DNA of 64,000 nucleotides from Macrobrachium rosenbergii (Eukaryota; Arthropoda; Malacostraca; Decapoda; Palaemonidae): positions 15,828,508 to 15,892,507 of the forward strand of contig NC_089766.1 of assembly GCF_040412425.1 (NCBI RefSeq), written 5' to 3'. Within the stretch, counting starts at the first letter, position 1, and each line of letters opens with the position of its first letter. Below the pieces are notes generated by a model. It was not told the DNA's origin. It searched no databases and was given only the letters and a program-made list of their open reading frames with translations. Below, piece by piece: positions 35,557-48,736 of the stretch. Position numbers and translations under genes: made by a program.

Positions 35557-38450
35557 GTAATGGTGATGTCCCTTGACAGCATTGCAGCCTGTCTCCAGCT
35601 TAAGTCCTGAATGCTCTCCCTGTATCCCTCTTTTCTCCCAGGAATGTTGCAGTGACAAACTGTCACTTAACGATTAATGTGATCCCAGCATATCCCGTTC
35701 CCCACCCTTACCACTCAGATTATGTGCTCTTGACGCAAAACTAGCGCCCATTGGTGCTCTTGACTAATAAGAGAGTAACTCCTTAGTTGTATTTTGTGTT
35801 GAATTGGAAGATTTTTCAGGTATGATGTTATGAGGTAGTGTCTGCCCGTCACGTTTTAATAATCCTTCTTGGGTAGTCTAGGTATCTGAACAACAGTTGC
35901 TGCATGTAGGTAAATAGCAGGATGCTTGGAAAGGTGTTAACTGCATGCTTGCACATCTTATTATTTGCTGTTTTATATAATAACTGCATGGTTCAATGTT
36001 GTTCATGGTGGATATGTTGTGTGTTTAAACTGTTAAGGTTTGGTTATATCCTGGTTGCTTATTTTTTTTTTATTTACTGAAACAGCAGTTAATTGTTATA
36101 TATTGTCAAGTTCATCTTTTGGATAGTGTGATTTATGGGGAACGGTACTGCAGTATTGATATGTGTAGATTTCTGTTTTGTTTCTGTATAGTACAGTATA
36201 GTTCAAAGTTTATTAGAAAATTGAACACCATGTATTAGTAATTATACTTTTAGTAGGAAAACCTATTTTAACAAATTACTTACAAAAGTTTAGTTCTGTA
36301 CAGGAGAAATAAGATTATTCAGGTTCTGTGGACCAAATTTCTGACATTAATTTGGTCACCTACCTTTAGTTCTTAACAGGTTTTGTGGGCCAACTTTAAG
36401 CAACATTTATCAGTAGATATGAATGCCATCACTATTATGACCAAAACTCATCAAAATTAAATGTCCAAACATATGAGTGAAAGACAACCACCGTCTAGAA
36501 CATTCCCTAAAAGATTATTACAAGCAGTTCTCTTATCCTCCAAGTTCCTAACAAGGTTTTTGTTCATCAGCTTTAAATGAATTACATGAGTAAGTGTCTT
36601 ATGTTTTATTTCTTAAACGTAAGATAAAAATTCTATCAACTACCTACAAAGAGAAGATACTTCAAACCTAAACTGGGAGGCTTCCAAGCTTTAGAAAGCT
36701 GGGCTATAAGGGTCTGGGGTTCTGAATCAACAGCCTCCAAGGGCTCAGGGTCTGCAACATACAGCTGCTCAGGTTCATTAGCCTCAACCTTGAGTGATGC
36801 TCATAACTAATACTTACTTGGCTGTATGGGCCATGAAGGAGAAGGTTCAAGGGTTGTTGGATGCCCGGGGAGCTAGTGACATTAAGGGCCAGAAGCCTTG
36901 TTAGCAGTTCTTTTAAATAGGTTATAAATTGTTACCTGTTTAAGAAATGGTGCTCTCTTGGCCTGAAGTCCAATGCTTAACATGGTTCATTATGACTTCA
37001 GAGTTGTTGCATTGAGAACATCTGTCAAAGTTGATCTAGGTCTTAAATGCTGTTGGTGCTGTCTTCCCTTCACTGTTAAATGTTCTTGCTCTTCACCTTT
37101 GTCCCAAGCCCCTGTGAGTAAGTAGCATCTGAGATGAATTTTTCGTCTGTCATCTGTCATAGTGTTTACATCCAGTCCACGAAATCCTACTGTATGAGCT
37201 TGTGCAGGACAGGTTATCATATGTCCCTCACCTTGAGTTGCTGAAAATCATTACATGGAGGCAATGAATATTCTAAAAGGCATTACAGTATTCCACTCCT
37301 CATGAGAAGCAGATTGTCACTTAGTTGAAGTCTTAGTTTTATCAAAGATTCATTTGGATGTAAGATATATTCATCTGCTCATTTAAAAATTTTAGACCCC
37401 ATTCACCATGTTAGTATCAGGTTAGCCCAGCTATACTTTCAAGTCCTCGCCATTTGCAAGTTTTGATTGATGTTGGAGAGCTACCTCTGGATTTTTAATG
37501 GTATTCAGAAACGATCTGCTACTGGGGTAAATTGCAGATGCCTAGCTCACATGCATTTCAGGTAACAGTGAGGTAGAATTATTTAATATTTTATCAGGGT
37601 CATAATAAATTTTCCCTGTCATTTAGTTTTAGTGTAGACAATTTTCAACTGAGCTCTGAGATGTAAAGCTGTACCTTTTAGGATTTCAGTAACATCACTT
37701 GGAAAATCTGAAGTAAAACTTTGCAGGTATTTCCTGGAATTGAAGAAAGCTATGAATAAAGGAGAGATGAGAGTTCTTGTGGAATGCACTGATTTTTCTG
37801 CATGGCTGGTATAGAATCAGTTTCAGAGCTCTTCCCAAACAATTCATTCTGTATTTTTTGCGATACCTTCACTTATCATTCAGTGTTCCTTCAAGTATAT
37901 TTTTGCCATTGATGCAAGTTTGCTTAGTTTTTGTAATGGCATAGGTTTGGGCACTTCCCAGTTCATTCACTCTTCTATTTTACTTGTTGGGTTAGGTGGC
38001 TTTGTTTAGTTCATACTTGATGCAGTAGTTTGTTATCCTAGGCTATTATGCAGTTTTTATTTTACATATTCAATAGCCTTTTACATAGGGGAATTCAAAC
38101 ATTATTTATATTTTGTGCCCAATAACCTGGAACTCATAATAAGCAATTTGTGAGATTTTCCTTAATCTTTTTAATATTGGAAAATTTTGCCTTTTCACTC
38201 ATCTTTTACATTATGTCACTGATCTCTGTTTTAATGAGTGTAGGCTGGTAAATCTTTTGTGCTAGTTTTGGCGATAATGTTGTGGACTTCCATTGTCTGT
38301 TCTTAACCTGTGACAGATTTTCTTAGCATGCCTCAGCATCCTTGTTAGTGTTTGCTTGGATGAATTTGTAACTTGTATGACATCACTGGATAAGGACTTA
38401 CATCTCTTGTATCCATTGTATTGCTGGCATAAGTGCTCTCCTCAACTGAC

Positions 38451-38718
38451 CCCCTTAGGGGGCTAGTGCAGCCAGTGCACCTCATGCGGTGCAATGTAGG
38501 TATTACTTGAGGTTCTTTGCAGCGTGCCTTTGACCCCTAGCTGCAATTCTTTCTTCCATCTTACTTTCCTTAACCCTCTCCTAACAATTGATTCGTAGTG
38601 CAACTGCGAGGTTTTCCCCGTTACACCTTTCAAACCTTTTGCTGTCAATTTGCATTTCAGCGCTGAATGACCTCATAGGTCCCGGTGCTTGGCCTTTGGC
38701 CTAAATTCTATATTCCAT
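38451..38718. mobile_element. SINE-like repeat family S, copy 2, with target duplication
   Basis: A 268-bp copy flanked by perfect 14-bp direct repeats TCTCCTCAACTGAC at 38,437-38,450 and 38,719-38,732, which marks it as an inserted retroposon. A third TCTCCTCAACTGAC at about 38,750 reflects a local duplication of the flank. Shared blocks include GTGCAACTGCGAGGTTTTCC, GACCTCATAGGTCCCGGTGC and TTGGCCTTTGGCCTAAATTC. No coding capacity. Confidence 0.88.
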
Positions 38719-41385
38719 TCTCCTCAACTGACATATATTTATAAATGCTCTCCTCAACTGACAGATGTTTTGTGACTGGTCAGTTAGTCATTGATATCTC
38801 CTCACCCACACCCATAAGAGATCCATAAAACATCATGTATTGAAATCTTATGTGGATTACTCTTCAGACCCATCACCCTCTAGGTGTGTAGGTTTAGCCT
38901 CTCTCAAGTGCCGTCTGTCAAAGAGTGGATTTTGTCGAAGTTCATTCTTTCTAAGTTCCTCCTCCATCCAGTTCACAGGCTCATTATCTTGCTGAAATTT
39001 GGAAGAAGGCTGTAAAGTACTCTTCCCTGACTGTTTTTGATGTACAGAACATCCTGCTGATCAGCGTAAGTGCTTACTCCATCCACTGCCTGACTCCTGG
39101 ATGAGATATTCCATCTGCATCTTCTTCTTTGGCTAACCCCTCTACAGTTGGTTCCTTCAAGCTTCCTGTGTTGGTAGTCAGTCTTTGCCAATCTCCAGTC
39201 CACCCCTCCAGCTGCTAGAGGAAAGAAGGGAGATAAAGGATTCTGGCTTCTTATCAGGTCTACATTTTATAAGGTTTTCTCTGATAATAATACTGTATGT
39301 GATATAGAGGCTTATCAAACTTGTCCCATAAAAGTTGGTGTGACTGTTGTCCTATAAAAGTTGGTGTGACTATTATTTCCACATTTGTGGAAAAAGTAAT
39401 TAAAAAAGTATGTGGTTAATGCATTGGTATGAGCACTGAGATTTTTATAATTTTGTTTCCTAAGGGAGTAGAAATCCAGCTAGGGTACCATTTCATTACC
39501 TTGTTATGCTTACCACCTTTAAGAGGTCATTTCAGAATACAAAAATAATACTGTAAGCTGTTCACAAAAGACATAGATAAGGTTTGCTAACAATTTGGAA
39601 CCACCACTAGCTATAAATGTAGGTAATACAAAACCTACTACAGTATATACTTTTCTGATGTTATAGCTTTCAGTTTCATAAGTTATGGATGTAAGCCCTA
39701 ACTCCATGATATCATACATCCAAGATGACTAATTGATATCTCCCGGAAAAGAATGAGCCAATTCAATCTGAATATTTTTTTCTAAACAATCTAGAATTTT
39801 CATGCTTGAGCAAAGAATCATTTGCCAAAGGTGAATTTGGATTTGGCAAACTAACTGTATGGTGTGTTACTTCATGTTGGCTCTTGTATTTAATGATTGT
39901 TTGTAGCATTAAGTATTTACAGACAAATAAATTTTTTCTCGTATATTAAGACCAAGCTATAAATTTAGTGGGTGAAAACTTAAATGAGTTACAACCAAGA
40001 TCATGTGACCATAGTATAGAGGTCACATTGTGCTCCAGTGTGCCCCTTTTATTTCAAAGATTCATTGGATGTGTATTTTTTTTTTAAATAAGGCTAGTTA
40101 AATCTTTTTAGGAACCAAAGCATGTCATTTCATACTTGAGAAATTAACTGGCACAGGTACTCATTACTTTGTGATGCTCATCCTGGAGAAGTAGAAATTT
40201 TATAGGGTTTAGTTGTGGGTAGAATATGAGACTTAAGTAATGGTGAGATTCACTCTTCGGTGATGTGATGTTTAAGAAAACAGTTTTGGGGATTACCATA
40301 TTTCATATTTGTTGATAACAGAGTACATAAGAGAGTTTCATTTGATTATATAGAAAGCATGCAGCATGTGTTGTTGTGAAGAATATAAACTTTTACACTC
40401 AAGGACTGCCATACTTTTATGACAAATGTAGAAGATCGACAGTACAATGATCTTTTGCATTTATGGTGTCATTTGGCAATAACAAAGCTTAGGTGTGAGG
40501 CAGCAATAATGCTGGCGTAGCTGTTTAGTAGCTCTGCTGAACAGGCCAGCAGGAACAAGCTCAGTGAGACTTGTTTCACCTCTCTCACGTGCAATGTATC
40601 TCAGTTAAGCTAAGTTGCAAAGCAGAATACTACAAACTTAAGAGCTCCAGTAGAGAAAACAACCCATTACAGAAAGGAAATATTAGAGTGAAGAATAAAT
40701 TACGAAATGAAATTCAAAAAAACACGAGATAAAACAAACTATGAAGTAAGACTTGCAAGCATGCTCAGCTTAATAACATTTTCACCTAGTTGGAATTTCT
40801 GCAGTTCCAACTGTTTGGCTACTATATGACTAGGAAGATCACTAAGATATCTGGTACCCGACTCATATTTTTATAATTTTCGTGGATTTTACACCTTAGC
40901 AAGATGACTTGAAATTGACATTATAGTACTAGTTCATCATCAGGTATCAGCGAGAAGCACAGGCTGGCCTGGGTACATACATTTACTTTGGAAGTTAAAC
41001 ATCCTACATAAGACTATTGAGTAAGAACAAACCATCTATCTGTATGTAGTAGTTAGTTCAGAAGAATATGCTAAGCTGGCACCTTGTGCCTTCGTAACTT
41101 AGGTTAGTCCAATCTTGGCAGGCCTAACTCGAGTTCACTTTATCTATCCTGGGTTGGTCTAGGACAGTTTTGCCTAGTTCTGCATAATCCATATGGAATT
41201 ATAATCTTTTCATGCAAGGAAATTAATTACACATACAGTACTGCTTTCTACTGTATACCTAAATGAACTACTTCCTAGTATTCAAGCTTTACCTTGTACA
41301 TATTTTATTCATATATCTTTACTGGATGTATTCCATATAGATATCTTGTTCTCTTTGTAAACATGAATTTATAATTGAAAATTGC

Positions 41386-41517
41386 CAAGTTCTTGTTCAG
41401 TAATGAATAGCTTGTTATTCTGTATGATGATTTTTTTTATTGTATACCTTTCAAGTTCTTGTTCAGTGATAAATAGCTTGTTATTCTGTATGATGATTTT
41501 TTTTATTGTATACCTTT
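41386..41517. repeat. Tandem duplication, 66-bp unit x2
   Basis: CAAGTTCTTGTTCAGT...TTATTGTATACCTTTC occurs twice with two mismatches. Confidence 0.93.
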
Positions 41518-42432
41518 CATAAAATGTTAATTTCCAAAGATATGTATAAAGTGTCCCTGGGCTAGCCTAGGCTATCCAAGGTTAGCTGAGGTTAATGTAC
41601 AAAGAGAGGATAAAGATTCATGTTAAAAATGTTATAAGTTAAAGAGTCTATTGCAGATGGTATAAACTCAAAGAAAAAACTACTTCATGTGGTATGAAAG
41701 TAATTACAGAAACAACCACTTTATAAAGGGTAAAAGAATTTGAGTATGGCAAGCTAAAATAAAATCTGAAACAGTTGTGGTAACTTTAGTCTATCCTAAT
41801 TTTTGTAAAACAGATTTCCACCTATTGACTGGTCTTCGGACACCAACCATGTCACTAAGTCAGTAGTAGGGGTAATGGATTTTCTTGATGGGATGTTTTG
41901 TTCAGTAGACAGTAATTCCAGTCTTAATTCAAATTACACCACATGAGTTCAAGTAAATTTATATATGAAATTACTAGTGTACAGCACTGCACAGTATTGT
42001 AATTTCTGTGAATTCTAATGCAATTTAATATCTCCAGTGATTTGGGAATTATCCATATATAATTGTTGCATTCAAAGTATGTAATTGTAGACTAAATTGA
42101 CTGAAAAATATAATGGTCATAAAATGTAAAATGTGGATGTGTATTAATTTGTTTTGATTCATTTCAGATAATAGTGTACAGGGAATTGTTTTGTATCTTG
42201 TGTGAACAGCACATCATTTTATTTGGTTTTTACATACAGACTTTAGCCAAGTGGTGAGCTTTATTGTTGGGGATTGTCCCACTGATGCTTGCCAACGTCT
42301 TACGTGAAGTTTTAGATGGTCAGCATATAATTGTACCAAAGAATAAAAGCAATAAATGCAGTTACTGTATTTGGGAAAGAAAGCATATTTGAAATAATGT
42401 TGATGTTTTGTCTTATTATAATTATTACAACT

Positions 42433-42518
42433 TAGTACGCACAATAAGTATTGACCCATCAGTGACAATATTAAATAGTACGCACAATAAGTATTGACCC
42501 ATCAGTGACAATATAAAA
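42433..42518. repeat. Tandem duplication, 43-bp unit x2
   Basis: TAGTACGCACAATAAGTATT followed by GACCCATCAGTGACAATAT occurs twice, nearly identical. Confidence 0.92.
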
Positions 42519-43427
42519 TTAATGTAACACAGGGAGTCACTGTGGCCATGGTGTCCATTACTACTGTCTTAGATTAAGATTAAATGAAGTGCTACTTTAC
42601 CGGGTATTAATTCGGAGAACACTTATTTCAAGAAATTGAAAATTTTATGCACAAAATTAGTACAATGAAACTGATAAATGTGGATTTCACTTCTGGGAAA
42701 TTAAAGCTTCTTCCATAGTTTCTAAGATAATACTTTTAACCAAGACCAATCTGTTAAGGTTTTGTAGTACCATAAGAATTGATTATTAAGAATATAACCA
42801 GTATCGTTATTTTTTGTAATTAAATTCATGGCTGTAATTTTCTATGTGGATATTGTTCTACACAGCAGATTATATAGTATAGTTTCCTAATGATGTCTTT
42901 TGACGCAAAGAAATCAGATATAAAAAGTTAAGCAAGGTTGTTTAAAGCTCATGGAATGAAACAGTAAATATTCTTCAGGGGTACAGGTATTGGTTTAAAT
43001 AAAGACACAGACTGTGTGTGTTGTGAAGAAAGAAAGTAGTCTAGTGCTGGTATCTTAAGAGAAAGTGTAAGTCTTAAGATTTAAGGAAAAATAAAAGTCA
43101 GTTGAAACTATATCCAAGGTGTTATTTTCCAGTATTCTAAACATACTGTAGATACATTCAGAAATAACAGAATTTTATTTTTGCTTTCAGCGTCTGCATA
43201 TTGTAATGTTAGAGTATGAAATTGTAAAAATGATATAGTTAATGTATTTAGCAAAACTTGTGGAGATTCTCAGTTGGCTAATATCACAATAAGATACAGT
43301 TTTTGCTGTTATGTTTTGATGTTAATCTTTAAGAATATAAGCTGCGGCTTGTCCTTTCTGTAAATGCAATTTTTATTGTGGCATCCATTTAGAAGATACA
43401 ATGATGTCATAACTCCATACACCCTGC

Positions 43428-43691
43428 AGGGGGTTAGTGCCATCAGTGCATCTCTTTCCAGCGTCCCTTCGGCCCCTAGCTGCAACCCCTTTCAATCCTT
43501 TTAGTGTACATCCGTTCATATTCTCTTTCTTCCATCTTACTTTCCACCCTCTCTTAACAGTTGATTCATAGTGCAACTGTGAGGTCTTCCTCCATTACAT
43601 CTTTTGAACTTTTTACTGTCAGTTTCTGTTTCAGCACCGAATGACCTCATAGGTCCCAGAGCTTGTCCTTTGGCCTAAATTCTATATTCTA
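43428..43691. mobile_element. SINE-like repeat family S, copy 3
   Basis: Matches copies 1 and 2 from GGGGGTTAGTGCCATCAGTG to GGCCTAAATTCTATATTC, but lacks the block TATTACTTGAGGTTCTTTG. No clear target duplication could be fixed. Confidence 0.85.
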
Positions 43692-43810
43692 GTCTAGTCT
43701 CTACACTCCGTACATTGGTATGCCAACATTTTTGGAAAGTAGGCCATTTATGAACAGTGGCCTTTCACAGCATTACATGCATTGACACTCTACTCATGTA
43801 CTCCTTAGTC

Positions 43811-44131
43811 CAGTGGTTCTCAACAAGTGTGCTGTGGCACCAATGGGTGCCATGTGATCAACTGTAGGTGCAGTATTTGGGTAAAAACTAAAAAATTAGG
43901 AAAATTTTCTATCAATGATCCCCTCATATTCCTGGCATCAGTGGTCAGGATACTTCAGTATCAGTTTGCCTGCCACTACATATTGTTCTCAGTTTATGCT
44001 AGGAAAAATTTTTTTCATAGTGAGAATGATTTTAATACATAATACTGACAAACATGGTTTTGTAATAAAGTGCAAGGACTTTGGGAGGCATGGCAGGGGT
44101 GCCTCTAGTCAGAAAAGGTTGGGAACCACTC
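43811..44131. mobile_element. Non-autonomous hAT element (MITE)
   Basis: A 321-bp element starts CAGTGGTTCTCAAC and ends GTTGGGAACCACTC, inverted repeats of the hAT (Charlie-like) type. It is flanked by 8-bp repeats CCTTAGTC (43,803-43,810) and CCATAGTC (44,132-44,139), one mismatch. The last base, C for G, has mutated. Two short overlapping frames inside have no transposase similarity. Confidence 0.9.
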
Positions 44132-44970
44132 CCATAGTCCTTTGAGGTACAGCTTGTTTCTTTATCATGAAGGTAATAGATTTTAAATATTCAGTTAACT
44201 CATAAAATGAGGAATTTCAAGGTGCTTCAGTATTTTTATTCACATGGCAATGTGATATGTGAGACCTTATTTTTTTTAGATACGGTTGGTATGCTTACTT
44301 AATTATGAATCCAATCTCATGGTAATGCAATTATTGTGTATTAGTATTTTTATAAGGAAATTTTCTTGGATATTGTAGCTGCCTTAAATGTTGCTGGATC
44401 TAGCAGAATACAGTACAGTATTTTAGACTAATGAAAATGTCTTCTGTTGCTAATCTGCAACCTTGCTTGGCTGTAATATTCATAGCATGCTGATCTCATC
44501 TGTGTGGAATATGGAGACTTTTTACCCCACTAAAAATATGTACCAGCTTTGGTTACCCTTTGGCTTTATCAAATAACCCACATCATGGTTTATCCCAGTT
44601 TAAATGTGTTGTTGGTTAGTAAGATAGTTCACTGGAACTTGGTTGCCAAATGCTGAGACATTGATTCTTCATCAGTAATTTTTTTTATCATTCTTTTCAG
44701 ATTATTGAATATTCCCCATTTAGATCAGTTAGGGGTTCAGCTTTATGATATATAGCTTGGGGCATGTATTTTTATTTTTGATTATTAAGAGAAAGAATGG
44801 AAATATTTAAAATCATGTTTTGAATTTTGAGAAAAAGATTTCTGTTAGTATATAGGTACTTACGGTATTTGCTGTAATACCTATGAAGTAAGATTATTTT
44901 CTTGTGTATGACACTTTCATTTTGATACCATACTTAACTAGATATTCTCCCTTTCCTGAATCGTATATAG

Positions 44971-45110
44971 ATCGGTTGGCTCGTACTCCAAATACTCCAT
45001 CATCGTCCTCGAAGGGTGTAGGTGAAGCCAACGTACCAAGTCCATTTTCATCGTCACATCTAGGAAACCCTGCCTTTAACCCTCAGAAAATGGGTACTGG
45101 CAAGGGAGGG
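44971..45110 (+). CDS. SMARCE1: SMARCE1 coding exon 4 (pre-HMG region)
   Basis: The acceptor is TCGTATATAG and the donor GTGAGT starts at 45111. Entering in phase 1, the exon reads DRLARTPNTPSSSSKG at its start, then SPFSSSHLGNPAFNPQKMG, and ends ...GKGG in phase 0. The SHLGNP..NP segment resembles the stretch just before the HMG box in insect and vertebrate SMARCE1 proteins, which supports the assignment without the neighbouring exons. It is the largest N-terminal exon (140 nt) and the phase change to 0 fits exon 5. It encodes residues 58-104, which are disordered. Confidence 0.88.
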
Positions 45111-46737
45111 GTGAGTAAGGTATAAAGAGGTATCGGTGCGTCATGTATTCTCTTGATATATAACTCATGTGACAAAAGTGGTTCGTGAAGTGAAAAAGTA
45201 TACTGTATAGATATGATGCGGAACTGCAAAAATTGCGCTGTGTATTGAGAGTATGCATTCTGGTAATCAGCCTTTGGAGCAGCAAACATTGATTTATATA
45301 TTGATACCGAGTACAGTATTGTCTGACGCACCAATCTTCAGTTTTAAATAATAAGCTTTGCCCTTGATATCAGGGCAGTAGTTTTAAAGTAGCATCATTT
45401 CCCCCCCTGTATCTTATGAATGATCAAAACTCCCTTTTACTGAATGAAAACTCTGTTGATCCTGTAGCTTCATATGCGTGCACTGAATGTGCCTCACTTT
45501 AATGTTAATATTTCCTTACATTAGGAAGGAAAACTATGTATGATTTTGTTGTGTATCTCATGATGGTATTGAGGAAAGTAGAGAATTATGTAAATATGTA
45601 ACTAATTGGATAATGGTCATAATTTTATGAATTATATAGTTGCTTATGTTGGATAAAATTTTCAGTTACAAAGGGTGTTTGTTATTCTATTTGTTGCTGG
45701 CAGATTATTGACCTTTCTCTGTTAGAGGGGGTATTTCTCAAGTACTGTACATCAAAGGCAGGAAGCAATAGCCAAAGGTATACAGTATAGGGATAATAGT
45801 TAACCCTTTTGGAACTGTGTAAGGAAGCAGTAATATGAGTAAAAGTGGAAAATGAGAAATCTGAACTTTGGCAGTGAGTTGGTGTTTTAAAAAGTAAATC
45901 TGAATGTTTTCATAATACAGTACATGCTTTAGCGAGCTTAAAAGTTAAGATTAAATAAGTATGATGGTGATGGTGATTAAAGTATTACTCAGATGAAATT
46001 CAACAAGATTTTAGTTCTAATGAAAAGCTGGATTGTGGTATTTATCATTCATTTGAAACCAGACATTGCTGAAGAGGAACCTTTCCAGAAATGATTAGCA
46101 ACAGGAATACAAGGTCTCATCTCAAGGCTGGTTCTAAAGCTGTGGACAAAGCATTCCCAAATTTTAAGCTCGGTATTTAATGTATTTCAAGTAGGCTTCT
46201 TGGGATGTGGCACATTTATTACTGCAGTAACTGCCACTGCTGAAAGCATTTAGTAGATAATAATTGGGATTAGTCAATGAGCTATTCATTACTTTTGTCT
46301 TTTAATTTGCTTTTGTTGGGATATAAACCATTGCCTTTTATATTACGAGTTAATTACCTTGTTACCAAGTTCAGTGGTCATTCCATTTTGCACTGATGGA
46401 TACTCCTAATATAAAAGACTGGTTGGTAAACCTTGGAAAAATACAGATTTCTATTAAAAAATTATCATTTTGTTGGTCTCCAAATCTTAAGATTTCCATA
46501 TTTTTGTTATAAGAAAAGCCTAATTCACTTCAGAAGGTTAATCAATAACAATTCTGTGCAGCCTGTGATATGCTGTGTAATGCAAGAGTTGTGGAAAATA
46601 AAACTTCTCCAACCCAATCATATGATTTTAGGATTTTTGTGTCAAGCACAGGATCTCACAGGTCTTGCAGCTCCCTTTGTGGTTGATGTATCTTTAACTG
46701 AAAGTCATGCTGAAGGGTTTGAGATCTGGAAAAACAC

Positions 46738-46800
46738 ATTAAATCAAGATTAATATGACAAAGACCTTCATTAAATCAAGATTAAAATGATGAAGACCTT
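46738..46800. repeat. Tandem duplication, about 32-bp unit x2
   Basis: TTAAATCAAGATTAATATGA then CAAAGACCTTCA is followed by TTAAATCAAGATTAAAATGA then TGAAGACCTT. Confidence 0.85.
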
Positions 46801-46950
46801 GTTGCTGATCCCAAAAGGTGACTTTGAAGAATGATTCCAGCTAATTGTTTTTGTGAAATGTTGACTACTTGTTGATCAGACCTCATGTATGACATACTTG
46901 TAGTAGGAACTTCTTACAGGTATTGTAGCAGCAGGAGGTACTAAAAAAAG

Positions 46951-47092
46951 TAAAAATAAATTCAGAGATAATCACGAGTAAAATGTTTTACATACACTGA
47001 GATATTCAAATAGGTACTGTATAAAAATAAATTCAGAGATAATTACTAGTAAAATGTTTTACATACACTGAGATATTCAAATAGGTACTGTA
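46951..47092. repeat. Tandem duplication, 71-bp unit x2
   Basis: TAAAAATAAATTCAGAGATA...TTCAAATAGGTACTGTA occurs twice with two or three mismatches. Confidence 0.93.
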
Positions 47093-47583
47093 CTGAACGG
47101 TATATTCTTTTTTAGGTACCACCTTAATCATCATCGCCAAGTACAGTACCTTTTGGGACATTTCAGTTTGTCTGTTATGTTGTATGAAGAATGTATGTCA
47201 CAGAGAAGGGTCAGCTCATTATGACATGGGCTGTGTATTGTATGTAAATTAGAAATTTGTATGCAGCAATAGTAATGATTGTATTAGTAGTAACTGTGGT
47301 AGTATTGTCATCTTCATTATTATAATTATATTTTTCTCCACAAACCTCATGTAATTGTAGCTTAATCTTTGGTAGGAACAAGTTTCTCAGAAGGAATCTA
47401 GTTTATGCCATTGCCTGCTAATGAGCTTTGAATCCACTGTTAATTTTAACTCTTTGGTATTCGTGGATTGTGATATTTTCTTTTGTTTTTGTCATTTTCT
47501 GTTAACATTTCTCGTCTCTCAACAGTGTATTGTTGTGTATGGTTTGGTTATATGCAAGCATGCATATACACTTGGCATAATGT

Positions 47584-47652
47584 GTAGTATATTTTTCTGC
47601 TGTAGTTTTTCATGAATTAAAAGGGTGCATATGAAGCTGCAGACATAACAGA
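47584..47652. repeat. Dispersed repeat Q, copy 1
   Basis: TAGTTTTTCATGAATTAAAA followed by GGGTGCATATGAAGCTGCAG and ACATAAC matches 61,383-61,450 at nearly every base; the copies lie on opposite sides of DIRS element A in the same orientation. Confidence 0.85.
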
Positions 47653-47957
47653 GATTTTAACAATATATTATCAAAGTGAGTTGTTATAAACATAAAGGCT
47701 GTTTTGATTAAAATAGAGAATCCTGTTGGAAACTTGCATTCTTGTGCTGGTTGGTCATGTAGTTTTCCCTCCTTTGGTAAAACTTGTATTGGTATCAGTT
47801 GATGTTCTTCCTACTTGTAGGCACCACTGTAGTTATGTATCTCATTACCAGGTATCCCATTGTCAATGAAAGTAGCAATTGCTAGCATTGATACCACTTT
47901 GGGATAAAGGAATGCATGCTCTTGAAATTGATAGCCTCCCCCCGAGGCTGAGATTAG

Positions 47958-48604
<647 letters not shown>

Positions 48605-48736
48605 GTTTGGGACCAAGTTAAAGCTGCTAACAATGATTTAAAGTTATGGGAAATTGGCAAAATTATCGGATCCATGTGGCGAGACCTTCCTGAAGCCGAC
48701 AAACAGGATTACGTAGATGAATATGAGACAGAGAAG
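48605..48736 (+). CDS. SMARCE1: SMARCE1 coding exon 6 (HMG box core)
   Basis: The exon follows the acceptor ...TATTTCAG and precedes the donor GTAAAA at 48737. It has 44 codons in phase 0 (residues 132-175), beginning [20 protein letters not shown] and continuing [20 protein letters not shown], helices 1-3 of the HMG box. The match to human SMARCE1 is close throughout ([24 protein letters not shown] are recognisable). The box ends in YETEK, so the next exon should open with the rest of helix 3; it was not found before the right edge. A decayed duplicate of the last third of this exon and its donor lies at 48,981-49,031. Confidence 0.97.

Larger units (their letters stand above)
35557..44970 (+). 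other. SMARCE1 intron 3
   Basis: Mostly AT-rich, with two family S repeats, a hAT MITE and two tandem duplications listed separately. At 36,990-37,220 the minus strand has a frame containing MTDDRRKIHLRCYLL that faintly recalls a retroelement gag knuckle region, too weak to call. No gene seen. Confidence 0.55.

Noticed and set aside
36990..37220. BEL/Pao gag fragment
   Set aside because: Only a faint similarity in MTDDRRKIHLRCYLL and a His-rich stretch; no RT or protease follows on the same strand.
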